Source: Saprospirales bacterium
GTDB taxonomy: Bacteria; Bacteroidota; Bacteroidia; Chitinophagales; Saprospiraceae
Direction of reading: 5' to 3'
DNA length: 64,000 nucleotides
NCBI GenBank assembly: GCA_016719895.1
Contig: JADJYG010000007.1
Coordinates: forward strand, 248,001-312,000
In this document: positions 44,297 to 52,736 of the stretch, piece by piece
Numbering within the stretch: the stretch's first letter is position 1
How the letters are laid out: each line of letters opens with the position of its first letter
The notes under the pieces: generated by a model
The model's input: the letters and a program-made list of their open reading frames with translations, nothing else
Database searches by the model: none
What the model was told of the DNA's origin: nothing
Translations under genes and position numbers: made by a program

Positions 44297-45373
44297 AATA
44301 TCCAAAAACTGGTCGAACAAATAGCGCGCGTCGTGCGGGCCCGGGCTGGCCTCCGGGTGGTATTGCACCGAAAATGCCGGTTTGTTTTTCAGCCGGATAC
44401 CTTCCACCGTCTGGTCATTCAGGTTGAGGTGGGTGGCTTCGACAAGGCTGGGCGAATCGTAAACCGCCTGTTCGAGCACACCGAAGCCGTGGTTCTGGCT
44501 GGTCACCTCGCAATGGCCGGTGAGCAGGTTTTTGACCGGGTGGTTGATCCCCCGGTGGCCGTGGTGCAATTTGTAGGTCGGCAGGCCAACGGCGCGGGCC
44601 AGAATTTGTTGGCCCAGGCAAATGCCGAAAAGCGGCTTCCCATCGTCGAGCATTTGTTGGGTCAGCGCTACGGCATAATCCATCGAAGCCGGGTCGCCAG
44701 GGCCATTGGAAAGAAAATAACCGTTGGGGTTCCAGGCTTTGATTTCTGCAAACCCGGTCCGGGCCGGGAATATCTTGAGGTAACAATTGCGCTCGGCAAA
44801 ACAGCGCAAGATATTTTTCTTGACCCCAAAATCCATCACAGCAATCCGTCGCGGGGCATCCGGGTTGCCCATGTAGTAGGGCGTTTTGGTCGTCACCTGG
44901 CTCGACAGTTCAAGGCCGGACATCGGCGGCGTATCGCGCAAGCGCCTTGTCAGTTCGTCGAGGTCTTCGATCTCGGATGAAATGATCCCGTTCATGGCCC
45001 CGCGGGTGCGAATGTGTTGCACCAGGGCGCGGGTATCCACATCTTCAATCGCAACGAGGTTTTCTTCTTCGAAATAGTCCTGGATACTCTTGTCGGCCAT
45101 GAACCGGCTGTAGGGGACGTTGAAATTCCGGCACACGAACCCAGAGATTTTAATGTGTTCGCTTTCGATTTCATCGTTTTTTATCCCGTAATTGCCAATA
45201 TGTACATTGGTTGCCGTCAAAATCTGACCGGAATACGAGGGGTCGGTAAAAATTTCCTGATAGCCGGTCATTCCGGTGTTAAAACAGATTTCGCCGGTGG
45301 TAGTACCGGTTTTGCCGGCAGCCCGGCCCCGGAATACCGTACCGTCTTCAAGGAGGAGGATAGCGCGACTCAC
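44288..45373 (-). CDS. carA: carbamoyl-phosphate synthase small subunit
   Basis: The glutaminase subunit (about 361 residues) that supplies ammonia to CarB for arginine and pyrimidine synthesis. The N-terminal CPSase domain reads AILLLEDGTVFRGRAAGK, then GEICFNTGMTGYQEIFTDPSYSGQ. The C-terminal class I amidotransferase shows FLSNGPGDPASMDYA, the nucleophile Cys in LFGICLGQQILARAVG and the His/Glu pair in FSVQYHPEASPGPHDA. There is no ATG before the conserved start; the GTG at 45373 (VSRAILLLEDG) fits the family, with TTG 45427 possible. carB is not adjacent. The upstream gap holds a large inverted repeat. Confidence 0.95.
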   Translation of the reverse strand: MSRAILLLEDGTVFRGRAAGKTGTTTGEICFNTGMTGYQEIFTDPSYSGQILTATNVHIGNYGIKNDEIESEHIKISGFVCRNFNVPYSRFMADKSIQDYFEEENLVAIEDVDTRALVQHIRTRGAMNGIISSEIEDLDELTRRLRDTPPMSGLELSSQVTTKTPYYMGNPDAPRRIAVMDFGVKKNILRCFAERNCYLKIFPARTGFAEIKAWNPNGYFLSNGPGDPASMDYAVALTQQMLDDGKPLFGICLGQQILARAVGLPTYKLHHGHRGINHPVKNLLTGHCEVTSQNHGFGVLEQAVYDSPSLVEATHLNLNDQTVEGIRLKNKPAFSVQYHPEASPGPHDARYLFDQFLDILV

Positions 45374-45539
45374 GTTTGCATGGTTCAGGATGAAAAAATG
45401 GCACACCGCTTTTACGCTGGCGGTCAAACCCTATGGCGGCGCAAACACTACATGATTTTGGGGTGCAAAGGTCGATCAAGCGGCGGGGTTTTCCAAACCA
45501 GCCTTAATGTTTTCCGGAATATTGCCTTTGCGCGCCTGC

Positions 45540-45702
45540 TAAGGAACGATGAAAGAATAAGTTCGCGATTTCAGGCCAATTATTTTGGCGTCAACCAACT
45601 ATCTTTTGAGGCGAATAGCAGCGCTATTTAACGAAAAAGATGGGACGGATGGCGGCAAAAGGATGGCATCAAATCGGGAAGTTATTCTTTCATCGTTCCT
45701 AA
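45540..45702. repeat. inverted repeat flanking an 83-bp segment between divergent genes
   Basis: The core AGGAACGATGAAAGAATAA (45542-45560) recurs as its perfect reverse complement at 45682-45700. The homology extends inward for about 20 more bp with mismatches, so arms are about 40 bp (45540-45579 and 45663-45702). The element lies in the 408-bp gap between divergent carA and the TIGR02757 gene, 80 bp before the latter. It could be a long hairpin, a small mobile element or an invertible segment. Confidence 0.7.
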
Positions 45703-45781
45703 AACGTATTTTATATCGAACCGTTCTTTTTATCCCGGTATGCGCCGATTTTACAGCCGCTAATACCAACCGATTTTAGTT

Positions 45782-46558
45782 ATGGCCTTTGACCACCCCC
45801 TTTCAGAATTGCTCGATGCGGCAGTTCGCCGGTTCAATACCCCGGATTTTATCGCCGCCGATCCGATCAGTATTCCCCATCGCTTCAGCCGGCTGCAGGA
45901 TCGCGAGATCATGGGGTTCTGGACCGCCACCCTGGCCTGGGGGCAGCGCCAGACGATCATCCAAAACGCCCTTCGCCTGATCGATCTGATGGACGGCGCG
46001 CCGTTCGATTTCATCCGGCGCCACGAGGAAAGCGACCGGAAGCGTTTTCTGGCGTTCAGGCACCGCACCTTTCAGCCAACCGACACCTTGTATTTCCTGG
46101 AGTTTTTCCAGCAATTCTACCGGCGGCACGATTCGTTGGAAGAAGCCTTTGCGCGCCACTTGCCCCCCGGAGCCACTACCGTGGAGGCAGCGCTCGTGGG
46201 ATTTCACCGCGATTTTTTCGATCACCCCTGGGCCCCCGGGCGCACGCGCAAACACGTGGCCACCCCTGCGCGCGGCTCCACCTGCAAACGCATCAACATG
46301 TTTCTGCGCTGGATGGTCCGGCGCGATGCAGCCGGTGTGGATTTCGGCGACTGGGCGCGCATCCGGCCCGCGCAATTGCTCATCCCGCTCGACGTCCATG
46401 TTGACCGCGTGGCACGCCGCCTGGGCTTATTACAGCGGCCGCAAACCGACTGGAAGGCCGTTGTGGAACTCACCGAAAACCTGCGCTTGTTCGATCCGGA
46501 AGACCCCGTGAAGTACGATTTTGCGTTGTTTGGGATGGGGGTGTTGGAGCGCCGGTGA
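45782..46558 (+). CDS. TIGR02757 (DUF2400) family protein
   Basis: A 258-residue protein matching the TIGR02757 family of Bacteroidota and relatives, whose function is unknown. Recognisable segments are DREIMGFWTATLAWGQRQTIIQNALRLIDLMDG at the N-terminal third, the conserved SxCKRINMFLRWMVRRD near residue 167, and the C-terminal DVHVDRVARRLGLLQRPQTDWKAVVELTENLRLFDPEDPVKYDFALFGMGV. This region resembles helix-hairpin-helix DNA glycosylase-like folds, so a role in nucleic-acid chemistry is possible but unproven. No signal peptide. It starts 80 bp after the inverted repeat. Confidence 0.92.
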   Translation: MAFDHPLSELLDAAVRRFNTPDFIAADPISIPHRFSRLQDREIMGFWTATLAWGQRQTIIQNALRLIDLMDGAPFDFIRRHEESDRKRFLAFRHRTFQPTDTLYFLEFFQQFYRRHDSLEEAFARHLPPGATTVEAALVGFHRDFFDHPWAPGRTRKHVATPARGSTCKRINMFLRWMVRRDAAGVDFGDWARIRPAQLLIPLDVHVDRVARRLGLLQRPQTDWKAVVELTENLRLFDPEDPVKYDFALFGMGVLERR

Positions 46559-46617
46559 GGGCGGGTGGCGGCAATATTTTTCTTTGCCTTTTCCAGGTCA
46601 AGCCAATAATGTATTTA

Positions 46618-46643
46618 ATATCCATGGATATACAATACATTTG
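46618..46643 (+). promoter_or_regulatory. promoter with palindromic operator before P-loop ATPase gene
   Basis: The -7 box TACATTTG (46636-46643) matches TAnnTTTG. Immediately upstream, in the spacer, is the perfect 14-bp palindrome ATATCCATGGATAT (46618-46631). A dimeric repressor bound there would cover the promoter. The start codon is 38 bp downstream. Confidence 0.55.
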
Positions 46644-46680
46644 CTACGACATCTTTAATCAACCATGCAATTAAATCTTT

Positions 46681-48933
46681 ATGAAACCTTCGCCTTGGCC
46701 CTTGGATGGCATTAAAGCCTTTTCCGGTTCCGAATCGCAATCCCAAATTATCAAAACAGGGCTTATCGAAACCTACCTTTCCGTTGGCAACCATGATGAC
46801 AAATTCTATTTAATCGGTTCGAAAGGCCTCGGTAAAACGACCTTGCTGAGCTACAAGAGCTGGTTGTACCACGAGCAATTTGGCAACGCCTACAAATCCA
46901 ATACCTCCACCGACGAGCTGACGGAAAACCTGGAAATCAACGCCAAAACATTTTCCAAAGAAGACCTCTTCAGCTTCCGGAGCGTGACGGATTGGAAGAC
47001 CTTGTGGAAACTGACGTTGTGGATTTTATCCTTCAAAATTTACGGCCTGGAGATCAATCCCCAACTGGACGAAATGATCCAGAAAAGCTCGCGCCTGAGC
47101 ACGATTTTTTCAAAATTACTGGCCAACCGGAAGAAAATAGCCGCCTTTCCGCAATACATCAACGAATTCATTGAAAACGCGAAAAAAATCAAAAGCGGGG
47201 TCGCCATCTTTATCGATGATGTGGACCAGGCTTTCGAACAGTGTTTTCTGAGCAACGAACACTATTCCCTGGACGACGAAGAGGCCAACGCCTGGCCAGC
47301 GGTTAGTATCTGGGTCAACGGCCAGAACGCCCTGATCGCCGCCATTTACGCTATCCGCCGGCAAAACCACCATATCAAGATTTTTGCGACCATCCGCACG
47401 GAAGCGTACCGCTGTATGGAAGAGCAAATGGCGCCCAACTATGAAGATCACGCCATTTTTCTGGAGTACGACAAAGCCGACATCCGCGACATTTTTATTA
47501 AAAATATCCAGCTGATCCCGGATGAACAACTCGCTTACCGAACAGGCCAAACGTCGATTGAACAATTTCTGGGGTTCGACGACGAAATGAACCACCGGTT
47601 CGCCGTGGATTATTCGAACGAACCGCGAAAAGAATCCGCTTTCGACTTTATCTTCCGCCATACCTATGGCCGGCCCCGTGAAATCGTTCACATGGGAAAA
47701 CAACTGCACGGCCTGGTAACGCAGCCGAGCTATCACAAGTTAAGCCGGGGCGAAAAAATCGAAAAGGTCCGGACAATGGCCACACAATTTGCGGATAAGC
47801 TTTTTGCAGACTATCGCAAACAGATTATTCCCAATTTTGACTATGACGGGAAGTTTATGCAGTTTATCAAAGCCGTGCCTGGAAATGTCATTCCAACGGA
47901 GGAACTCGGCCGGCTGGATACGCAAACTACGCGGCTGTATTACAGCCTTGGCCTGCTCGGACGTGTGGAAGAATATCCATTCGGCAAAAAAATTCAACGC
48001 TTTTTGCCCGCAGCCGAATACAACTACACCAACCTCCTTGATATTCCAAACTCTGAATTTTACATCATCCACCCGACGATCGACCAGGTGCTGCTGAAGT
48101 ACCATACATACGGCGATTTTTACTACAAATATTGTATTATTGGCAATGGTTATCCGTTCCACTCGCCACAGGGAGATATGCCCAAACAACGGGCACATTA
48201 TATTCCCAAGGAACTTTCCGGGCACGACGGGAAAGTGCCCGCCGACGGGAACGCCTGCAGCATTCGGGAATATTATAACCATTTTTTTGGCGACGAACGT
48301 ATCCCGAAATTTTACGGAACATACGTCAATGAAATAAACCTGGCCAAACGGGTCCTGACCAAACTGGCGCGAATATGTTACTTCCACCGCCTGAACAAAT
48401 CTTTTGCCGGTGCGCAATACGCCGGCAAAATCCGGGCTTTTACCCAGGAACTGGAAGATTTCAGTATAACCAGGCCTTACTACAACATCATGAATGAGGA
48501 AGACATAGACGCTTCGCAAAGCAAGTTTCTCGACAAACTCTTCGGCAGAACAATCGCCCTGGGCGCCATTTTATTTCTCGACCTCCGCTTCGCCAGTATA
48601 AAAAAACTGCTGCTCACCGGCCCAATCGACCTGAAGTGCGAAGACGATCCCGATACCGTCTATCAATTTTTTCGCAGGAGTTTTTTTATCCCCAACCTGA
48701 GCAAAAAGGACCAGAGTTTGAGCAATGATTCCAAGTTGCCGGAGCACCGAAAAGCCAAGCAGAGCATTTTTGATACCCTGTCGGCTTTTGAACAAGACAC
48801 TCTTATAGAGTTAAGAAAGATTGTGATCCAGGAAGTGGAGATGACCTCGGACACTGACCTGTTTATCGAACCGGCGCATGCGGAGTGGGTGATCCAAAAC
48901 GTCATGAATAAAATATGGAACCCGTTCCAATAG
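46681..48933 (+). CDS. P-loop ATPase, Sll1717-like
   Basis: A 750-residue protein with a STAND/KAP-like NTPase domain in its first half. Walker A is FYLIGSKGLGKTTLLSYKS (about 47-65), Walker B is GVAIFIDDVDQAF (about 173-185), and a sensor-like segment reads IKIFATIRTEAYRCM. The features resemble the P-loop ATPase Sll1717 family, found in variable genome regions. The C-terminal half (about 330-750) is not recognised; no nuclease or membrane motif is evident. Codon use is more AT-rich than that of its neighbours, which suggests transfer. It has its own promoter with a palindrome and a long hairpin after the stop, so it is a stand-alone unit. A defence or stress role is speculation. Confidence 0.75.
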   Translation: MKPSPWPLDGIKAFSGSESQSQIIKTGLIETYLSVGNHDDKFYLIGSKGLGKTTLLSYKSWLYHEQFGNAYKSNTSTDELTENLEINAKTFSKEDLFSFRSVTDWKTLWKLTLWILSFKIYGLEINPQLDEMIQKSSRLSTIFSKLLANRKKIAAFPQYINEFIENAKKIKSGVAIFIDDVDQAFEQCFLSNEHYSLDDEEANAWPAVSIWVNGQNALIAAIYAIRRQNHHIKIFATIRTEAYRCMEEQMAPNYEDHAIFLEYDKADIRDIFIKNIQLIPDEQLAYRTGQTSIEQFLGFDDEMNHRFAVDYSNEPRKESAFDFIFRHTYGRPREIVHMGKQLHGLVTQPSYHKLSRGEKIEKVRTMATQFADKLFADYRKQIIPNFDYDGKFMQFIKAVPGNVIPTEELGRLDTQTTRLYYSLGLLGRVEEYPFGKKIQRFLPAAEYNYTNLLDIPNSEFYIIHPTIDQVLLKYHTYGDFYYKYCIIGNGYPFHSPQGDMPKQRAHYIPKELSGHDGKVPADGNACSIREYYNHFFGDERIPKFYGTYVNEINLAKRVLTKLARICYFHRLNKSFAGAQYAGKIRAFTQELEDFSITRPYYNIMNEEDIDASQSKFLDKLFGRTIALGAILFLDLRFASIKKLLLTGPIDLKCEDDPDTVYQFFRRSFFIPNLSKKDQSLSNDSKLPEHRKAKQSIFDTLSAFEQDTLIELRKIVIQEVEMTSDTDLFIEPAHAEWVIQNVMNKIWNPFQ

Positions 48934-48981
48934 CCGGAATATGGCAGTGATTCTCGCTTTGCCTTTAACCACCGATTCTCT

Positions 48982-49070
48982 GGGGACTTGTCATGTTGGA
49001 AACAGCCACACAAGCCAAATTTTATGCTGGAATGTTGGCTTGTGTGGCTGTTTCCAACATGACAAGCCCC
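48982..49070. terminator. 36-bp-stem hairpin after P-loop ATPase gene
   Basis: The left arm 48982-49018 and right arm 49035-49070 are perfect reverse complements except for one bulged A. The arm contains CTTGTCATGTTGGAAACAGC and continues CACACAAGCCAA; the loop is 16 nt. It is much longer than an ordinary terminator and has no T run, so it may be a repeat element or structured RNA. The rest of 48934-49307 shows no gene. Confidence 0.75.
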
Positions 49071-49307
49071 CGTTAACGTGAAGAATTGGTGCAAACCGAG
49101 AATTGCTGGGAATATGGTATTTCGATATCCTGTTTTTCTGGCCTATATCCCTCTCATCTCCCTTTGCTTAAAAACTTCCGGTATCCTGCCTGTATAAGGG
49201 AGGACACAGGAATCGCCAAAACCGGCCTGAAAAGTGCTGGCAATCGGACCTTCGCACTCGGTAATCCCGAGCAACCGGCCCTTGATTGTTCACCAACAGC
49301 ATTCGAT

Positions 49308-50021
49308 ATGGAACGGTTCCTTACCCTTTGTCTTGCCCTGTTCGCCGCGTGGTCTTTTTTTTCCTGCAAGCCGGCGGCCGAATTTCCCCCGCCCACCCCA
49401 CGGTTTATAGCAACCGCTATCGACCCTTCCGGCACCACTGCCGGCAAGGACTGGCCGATGCCCGACAGCCTTTTTTTCCAACACATCATCGACAGCCTGA
49501 TGCTTTGCGGCGGCTACCTGTATGTGTACAACCTGGGCCGCCGCGTTCCCAGGCCGGTTATATTGCACATCCTTTGCAAACAGGAGAACACCGACGTCTG
49601 GGTCTCCGACTACGGCGAAAAAAAACAGGCGAACGACTCCATCGAGCAGCGCAACGGGCGTTCCGTTAAACAGTTTTGGGCGGTCTTAAACGCCGAATTG
49701 TTCCAATACCGGCCCGCCGAATCCGACGACTATACCTACCTCTTGCCCGCCATCCAATCCCTGTGCCACTCCTTGAATTCGGCGGCTTTCCGGCCTTTTC
49801 GCCAGTACGCGCTGCTGTACACCGATTTTATCCATCATGAAAAAGACCGGGCACCGGTTCGCCTGGGCGCTGCCCAATTAGAACCGCTCACGCAAACGCC
49901 CGCGCGGGTCTTTTTTTCCACCTACGCCGACACCGCCGGATATGGCGGCCTGAAGGTGGCGTGGTTGGGCGGGCCGGAAGAGTTTCTCCTGGCAAGCCTT
50001 GCATCAAAGGAAGCTCCCTGA
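49308..50021 (+). CDS. putative lipoprotein, unknown function (first gene of envelope cassette)
   Basis: A 237-residue protein starting MERFLTLCLALFAAWSFFSC, a lipoprotein signal with Cys at position 20, followed by a Pro-rich linker. The body is mixed alpha/beta with no recognised domain (LMLCGGYLYVYNLGRRVPRPVILHILC; FRQYALLYTDFIHHEKDRAPVRLGAAQLEPL). The open frame extends upstream to 49086, but ATG 49308 coincides exactly with the signal peptide, so the shorter form is preferred. It is followed 30 bp later by a membrane protein and then another lipoprotein gene, which suggests one envelope-linked transcript. Confidence 0.7.
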   Translation: MERFLTLCLALFAAWSFFSCKPAAEFPPPTPRFIATAIDPSGTTAGKDWPMPDSLFFQHIIDSLMLCGGYLYVYNLGRRVPRPVILHILCKQENTDVWVSDYGEKKQANDSIEQRNGRSVKQFWAVLNAELFQYRPAESDDYTYLLPAIQSLCHSLNSAAFRPFRQYALLYTDFIHHEKDRAPVRLGAAQLEPLTQTPARVFFSTYADTAGYGGLKVAWLGGPEEFLLASLASKEAP

Positions 50022-50051
50022 TATTTATTCACCTCCCAACATTGGACTACT

Positions 50052-50933
50052 ATGCAAAGTAAACACGACAAAATCAGCAGTGCACGGCGGTATGCCGTCG
50101 ATGCCGTCGAACACCTGCAACAAAAGGCGCTGTGTCTGGTGGAAATCGCGCAGATCAATCAGCTGATGCACATCGGCCGGAAAACCTTGCTCGACGCGCC
50201 GCATCATTTTTTCACCTGGACCTTGCAGGTTCTGCTATCCGCCGACGCCATTTCCAGCGCGCCGCTTATCCTGCTGGCCATGACGGAAGGGCAAAAACTG
50301 GAGGGCCCCTTTTGGCTGGCCGTTTTTTTTATCCTGTATTTTATTACCGTCGGTGCGGCAACCACCATCGCCGCCGAATTTTTGGCCTTGGGCAACAGCA
50401 AACGCCATCAGCATTTCTACCTCCAGGTACGCCAGCTGGCGCATCCGGACAAAACGGCCTCCGCACTGGAGCTGGAGTATACACAGGATGCCCGGCGAAA
50501 AAAAAGGACCGCCATTATCCTGCTCGTGGCGTTGTCGGTCCTCCTAACCGTTTTGGGCGCCTTCCGGGTGTGGGTGGTCAATAACCGGCAATGGAACTTC
50601 CGGATCATCGATGTTTTACACTTTCTGCCGCTCGGCCTCGCCTTTTTTCTGGTTATTTTGGGAAAATACAAGTTTATCCTGATCAAAACCTGGCAATGGG
50701 CCGGAAAACGCAAGCGGCTCATCCGCCGATATCGCCACCACCGCGCCACAGCGGACACCCTGATTATGGTAATGCTGGACTGTCTGCAATCCGGAAACGT
50801 ACCCCTGGATTCGGACGACCTGCCTTCGGAAGTAAAAGTAGGTATCCACCATTACCGGAACAACAATCCGTTTGAATTGGCCGAACTGGATGCCAGCGCG
50901 GAAAAGGCCTTCGCGATCAACCATTATAACTAG
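50052..50933 (+). CDS. four-helix membrane protein, unknown function
   Basis: A 293-residue protein with a helical charged N-terminus and four predicted membrane helices at about 52-75, 86-112, 151-172 and 187-208. A basic cytoplasmic stretch follows (KTWQWAGKRKRLIRRYRHHRATAD), then an acidic C-terminal domain of about 60 residues (SGNVPLDSDDLPSEVKVGIHHY). No enzyme motif or transporter family is recognised. The two helix pairs separated by a soluble loop (about 113-150) suggest a regulatory or anchoring role. It lies between two lipoprotein genes on the same strand. Confidence 0.72.
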   Translation: MQSKHDKISSARRYAVDAVEHLQQKALCLVEIAQINQLMHIGRKTLLDAPHHFFTWTLQVLLSADAISSAPLILLAMTEGQKLEGPFWLAVFFILYFITVGAATTIAAEFLALGNSKRHQHFYLQVRQLAHPDKTASALELEYTQDARRKKRTAIILLVALSVLLTVLGAFRVWVVNNRQWNFRIIDVLHFLPLGLAFFLVILGKYKFILIKTWQWAGKRKRLIRRYRHHRATADTLIMVMLDCLQSGNVPLDSDDLPSEVKVGIHHYRNNNPFELAELDASAEKAFAINHYN

Positions 50934-50980
50934 CCCAGGGCCGGCAATAAAATTCTTTACCACGCAAAACACGACAGGTT

Positions 50981-51406
50981 ATGAAGAAAAACTTATTTTG
51001 CATCGTCTTGGCGATCTGTTTTTCCAGCTGCCAAAAATCGGAGCAATATTTTGCCCTGTTTAAAGACTATCCCAACCTACACGGAAAAATCCCCGTATAT
51101 TTTGGTAAACAACAAATCGGTTTTTCCAAAGGCCCCGTAAAACAGGAAAACGAAGGCATGTATATTCTCTCTATCCAGATCGACGTACAATACTGCTCTC
51201 TAATCCAGTCGAACACGCATGTTATTGCCGAAAACGGCGTGCTGGAAGTCCGGCTCTGCCCCGAGGAGGACCGGTATCCGCTAAACCCGGGCTCCAGTGT
51301 GAAGGGTTTCGGAAGCGAGTGGGGATACCAGGCGCATTTGCTCAGTTTGAAAGGCTCCAATTTTATACAGAAAGTACAACTTCTTTTTCACAGACATCCC
51401 CGTTAA
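50981..51406 (+). CDS. small putative lipoprotein
   Basis: A 141-residue protein with a clear lipoprotein signal (MKKNLFCIVLAICFSSCQKS, Cys 17). The mature part is beta-rich (GKIPVYFGKQQIGFSKGPVKQ; YILSIQIDVQYCSLIQSNTHVIAENGVLEVRLC) and could fold as a small beta sandwich; there is faint resemblance to MCE-type lipid-binding modules, not enough to assign. It is the third gene of the cassette and lies 47 bp after the membrane protein and 40 bp before the dehydrogenase gene. Confidence 0.68.
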   Translation: MKKNLFCIVLAICFSSCQKSEQYFALFKDYPNLHGKIPVYFGKQQIGFSKGPVKQENEGMYILSIQIDVQYCSLIQSNTHVIAENGVLEVRLCPEEDRYPLNPGSSVKGFGSEWGYQAHLLSLKGSNFIQKVQLLFHRHPR

Positions 51407-51445
51407 GCCGCTACATAACCCGCTCTTTCACATCCTGAACCAAAA

Positions 51446-52720
51446 ATGGATAGTCCAACGCTATTGTCCGAGCTCGCCTTTTCTACCCCGGAAACATTCT
51501 TTGCCTACTGCCAGGAAAACGCCAACACCACGGGCGTTGTGCCACACCCGTCTATCGGAGGCGCTTATGCGCCGCCCGCCCGGTTGAACGCCCTTGAAGC
51601 GCGGGTGCGAAGCAATAGCGGCTATGCCGGCCATGAAGCCGTATTTTTCCAGGCCAATGCGCTTTCAGGGTGCCTGTTTTTTGTTTTCGTTCATAATACG
51701 GTACGCGGTATGGCACAGGGCGGCACCCGGCTCATGGCCTACGACACCCTGGACGACTTGCTGTACGACGGCCTCCGGCTTAGCCGGGCGATGACTGAAA
51801 AAAACGCGGTGGCGGAGCTCTGGTGGGGCGGCGGCAAGGCGATCATCTGCCCGGTCGACGGGCTCGCCAATATCGACGCCGAACGCCGGAAGTGTATTTT
51901 CGAACAATACGGCGCCTTTGTCGCCTCCCTCAACGGCGTGTATGTGGCTGCTGAAGATATGAACACGACACCCGAAGATATGCTGACGATTCTCTCGGCC
52001 GACCGCTTCGTCACCTGCCTGCCGCCCCGGGCCGGCGGCAGCTCCAACCCGAGCCCCTGGACCGCCAAAGGCGTGTTCAAGGCGATGCTGGCCACTGTCC
52101 GGCACGTGGAAGGCCGTGATTCGCTCGCGGGCATGTCGGTGCTAGTCCAGGGCGTCGGCAATGTGGGCCACACACTTGCCCGGCTGGCAGCCGGTGCCGG
52201 CGCCTCCATCCTGGCCGCCGACCCCAACCCCCGGGCCATCGAGGCGCTGCAAAACGCGTTGCCGGAAGTAACCGTCGTTTCCGGCGATCAACTCTTCGAC
52301 ACCCCCTGCGATATCTTTGCCCCCTCGGCCCGCGGCGGCGTGATCGACCGCGTCGCCGTCGAAAAACTGCGCTGCCGCTACGTCATTGGCGCAGCCAACA
52401 ACCAACTAGTGGACGACGCCGAACAGTCCCGCCAACTCCAAGCCCGGAACATCGTGTACCTGCCCGATTTTTTTATCAACCGCATGGGCATCATCAATTG
52501 CGCCAACGAGCAATATGGGTACCTGGAAGCAGACTTGAATACGGCTGTTGAAAAAATCTACGCTGATGTACAGTGGCTCCTGAAAACGGCCGGAGCAAAG
52601 CACCAGACGCCCTACCAGGTGGCAATCGAACAGGCAAAAAAACTGGCGGCCATTCCCCATCCGATCTGGGGGCACCGGGGCGTCCGGATCATTCAGGACC
52701 TCCTGCAACGCAAGTTCTGA
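51446..52720 (+). CDS. Glu/Leu/Phe/Val dehydrogenase (leucine dehydrogenase-like)
   Basis: A 424-residue NAD-dependent amino-acid dehydrogenase. The catalytic domain shows QGGTRLMAYDTLDDLLYDGLRLSRAMTEKNAVAELWWGGGKAII, where the GGGK lysine binds the substrate and the glycine loop is typical. AEDMNTTPEDM carries the second catalytic Asp region. The Rossmann domain begins MSVLVQGVGNVGHTLARLAAGAGASILAADPN. It would interconvert a branched-chain or aromatic amino acid and its 2-oxo acid. The ELWWGGGK context differs from the usual GLPLGGGK of leucine dehydrogenases, so substrate range is uncertain. An eight-G run follows the stop, just before the end of aroB (convergent). Confidence 0.9.
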   Translation: MDSPTLLSELAFSTPETFFAYCQENANTTGVVPHPSIGGAYAPPARLNALEARVRSNSGYAGHEAVFFQANALSGCLFFVFVHNTVRGMAQGGTRLMAYDTLDDLLYDGLRLSRAMTEKNAVAELWWGGGKAIICPVDGLANIDAERRKCIFEQYGAFVASLNGVYVAAEDMNTTPEDMLTILSADRFVTCLPPRAGGSSNPSPWTAKGVFKAMLATVRHVEGRDSLAGMSVLVQGVGNVGHTLARLAAGAGASILAADPNPRAIEALQNALPEVTVVSGDQLFDTPCDIFAPSARGGVIDRVAVEKLRCRYVIGAANNQLVDDAEQSRQLQARNIVYLPDFFINRMGIINCANEQYGYLEADLNTAVEKIYADVQWLLKTAGAKHQTPYQVAIEQAKKLAAIPHPIWGHRGVRIIQDLLQRKF

Positions 52721-52736
52721 CGCCGGGGGGGGAGGT

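Noticed and set aside
49086..49307. N-terminal extension of the first lipoprotein gene
   Set aside because: It would bury the lipoprotein signal peptide 74 residues inside the protein.
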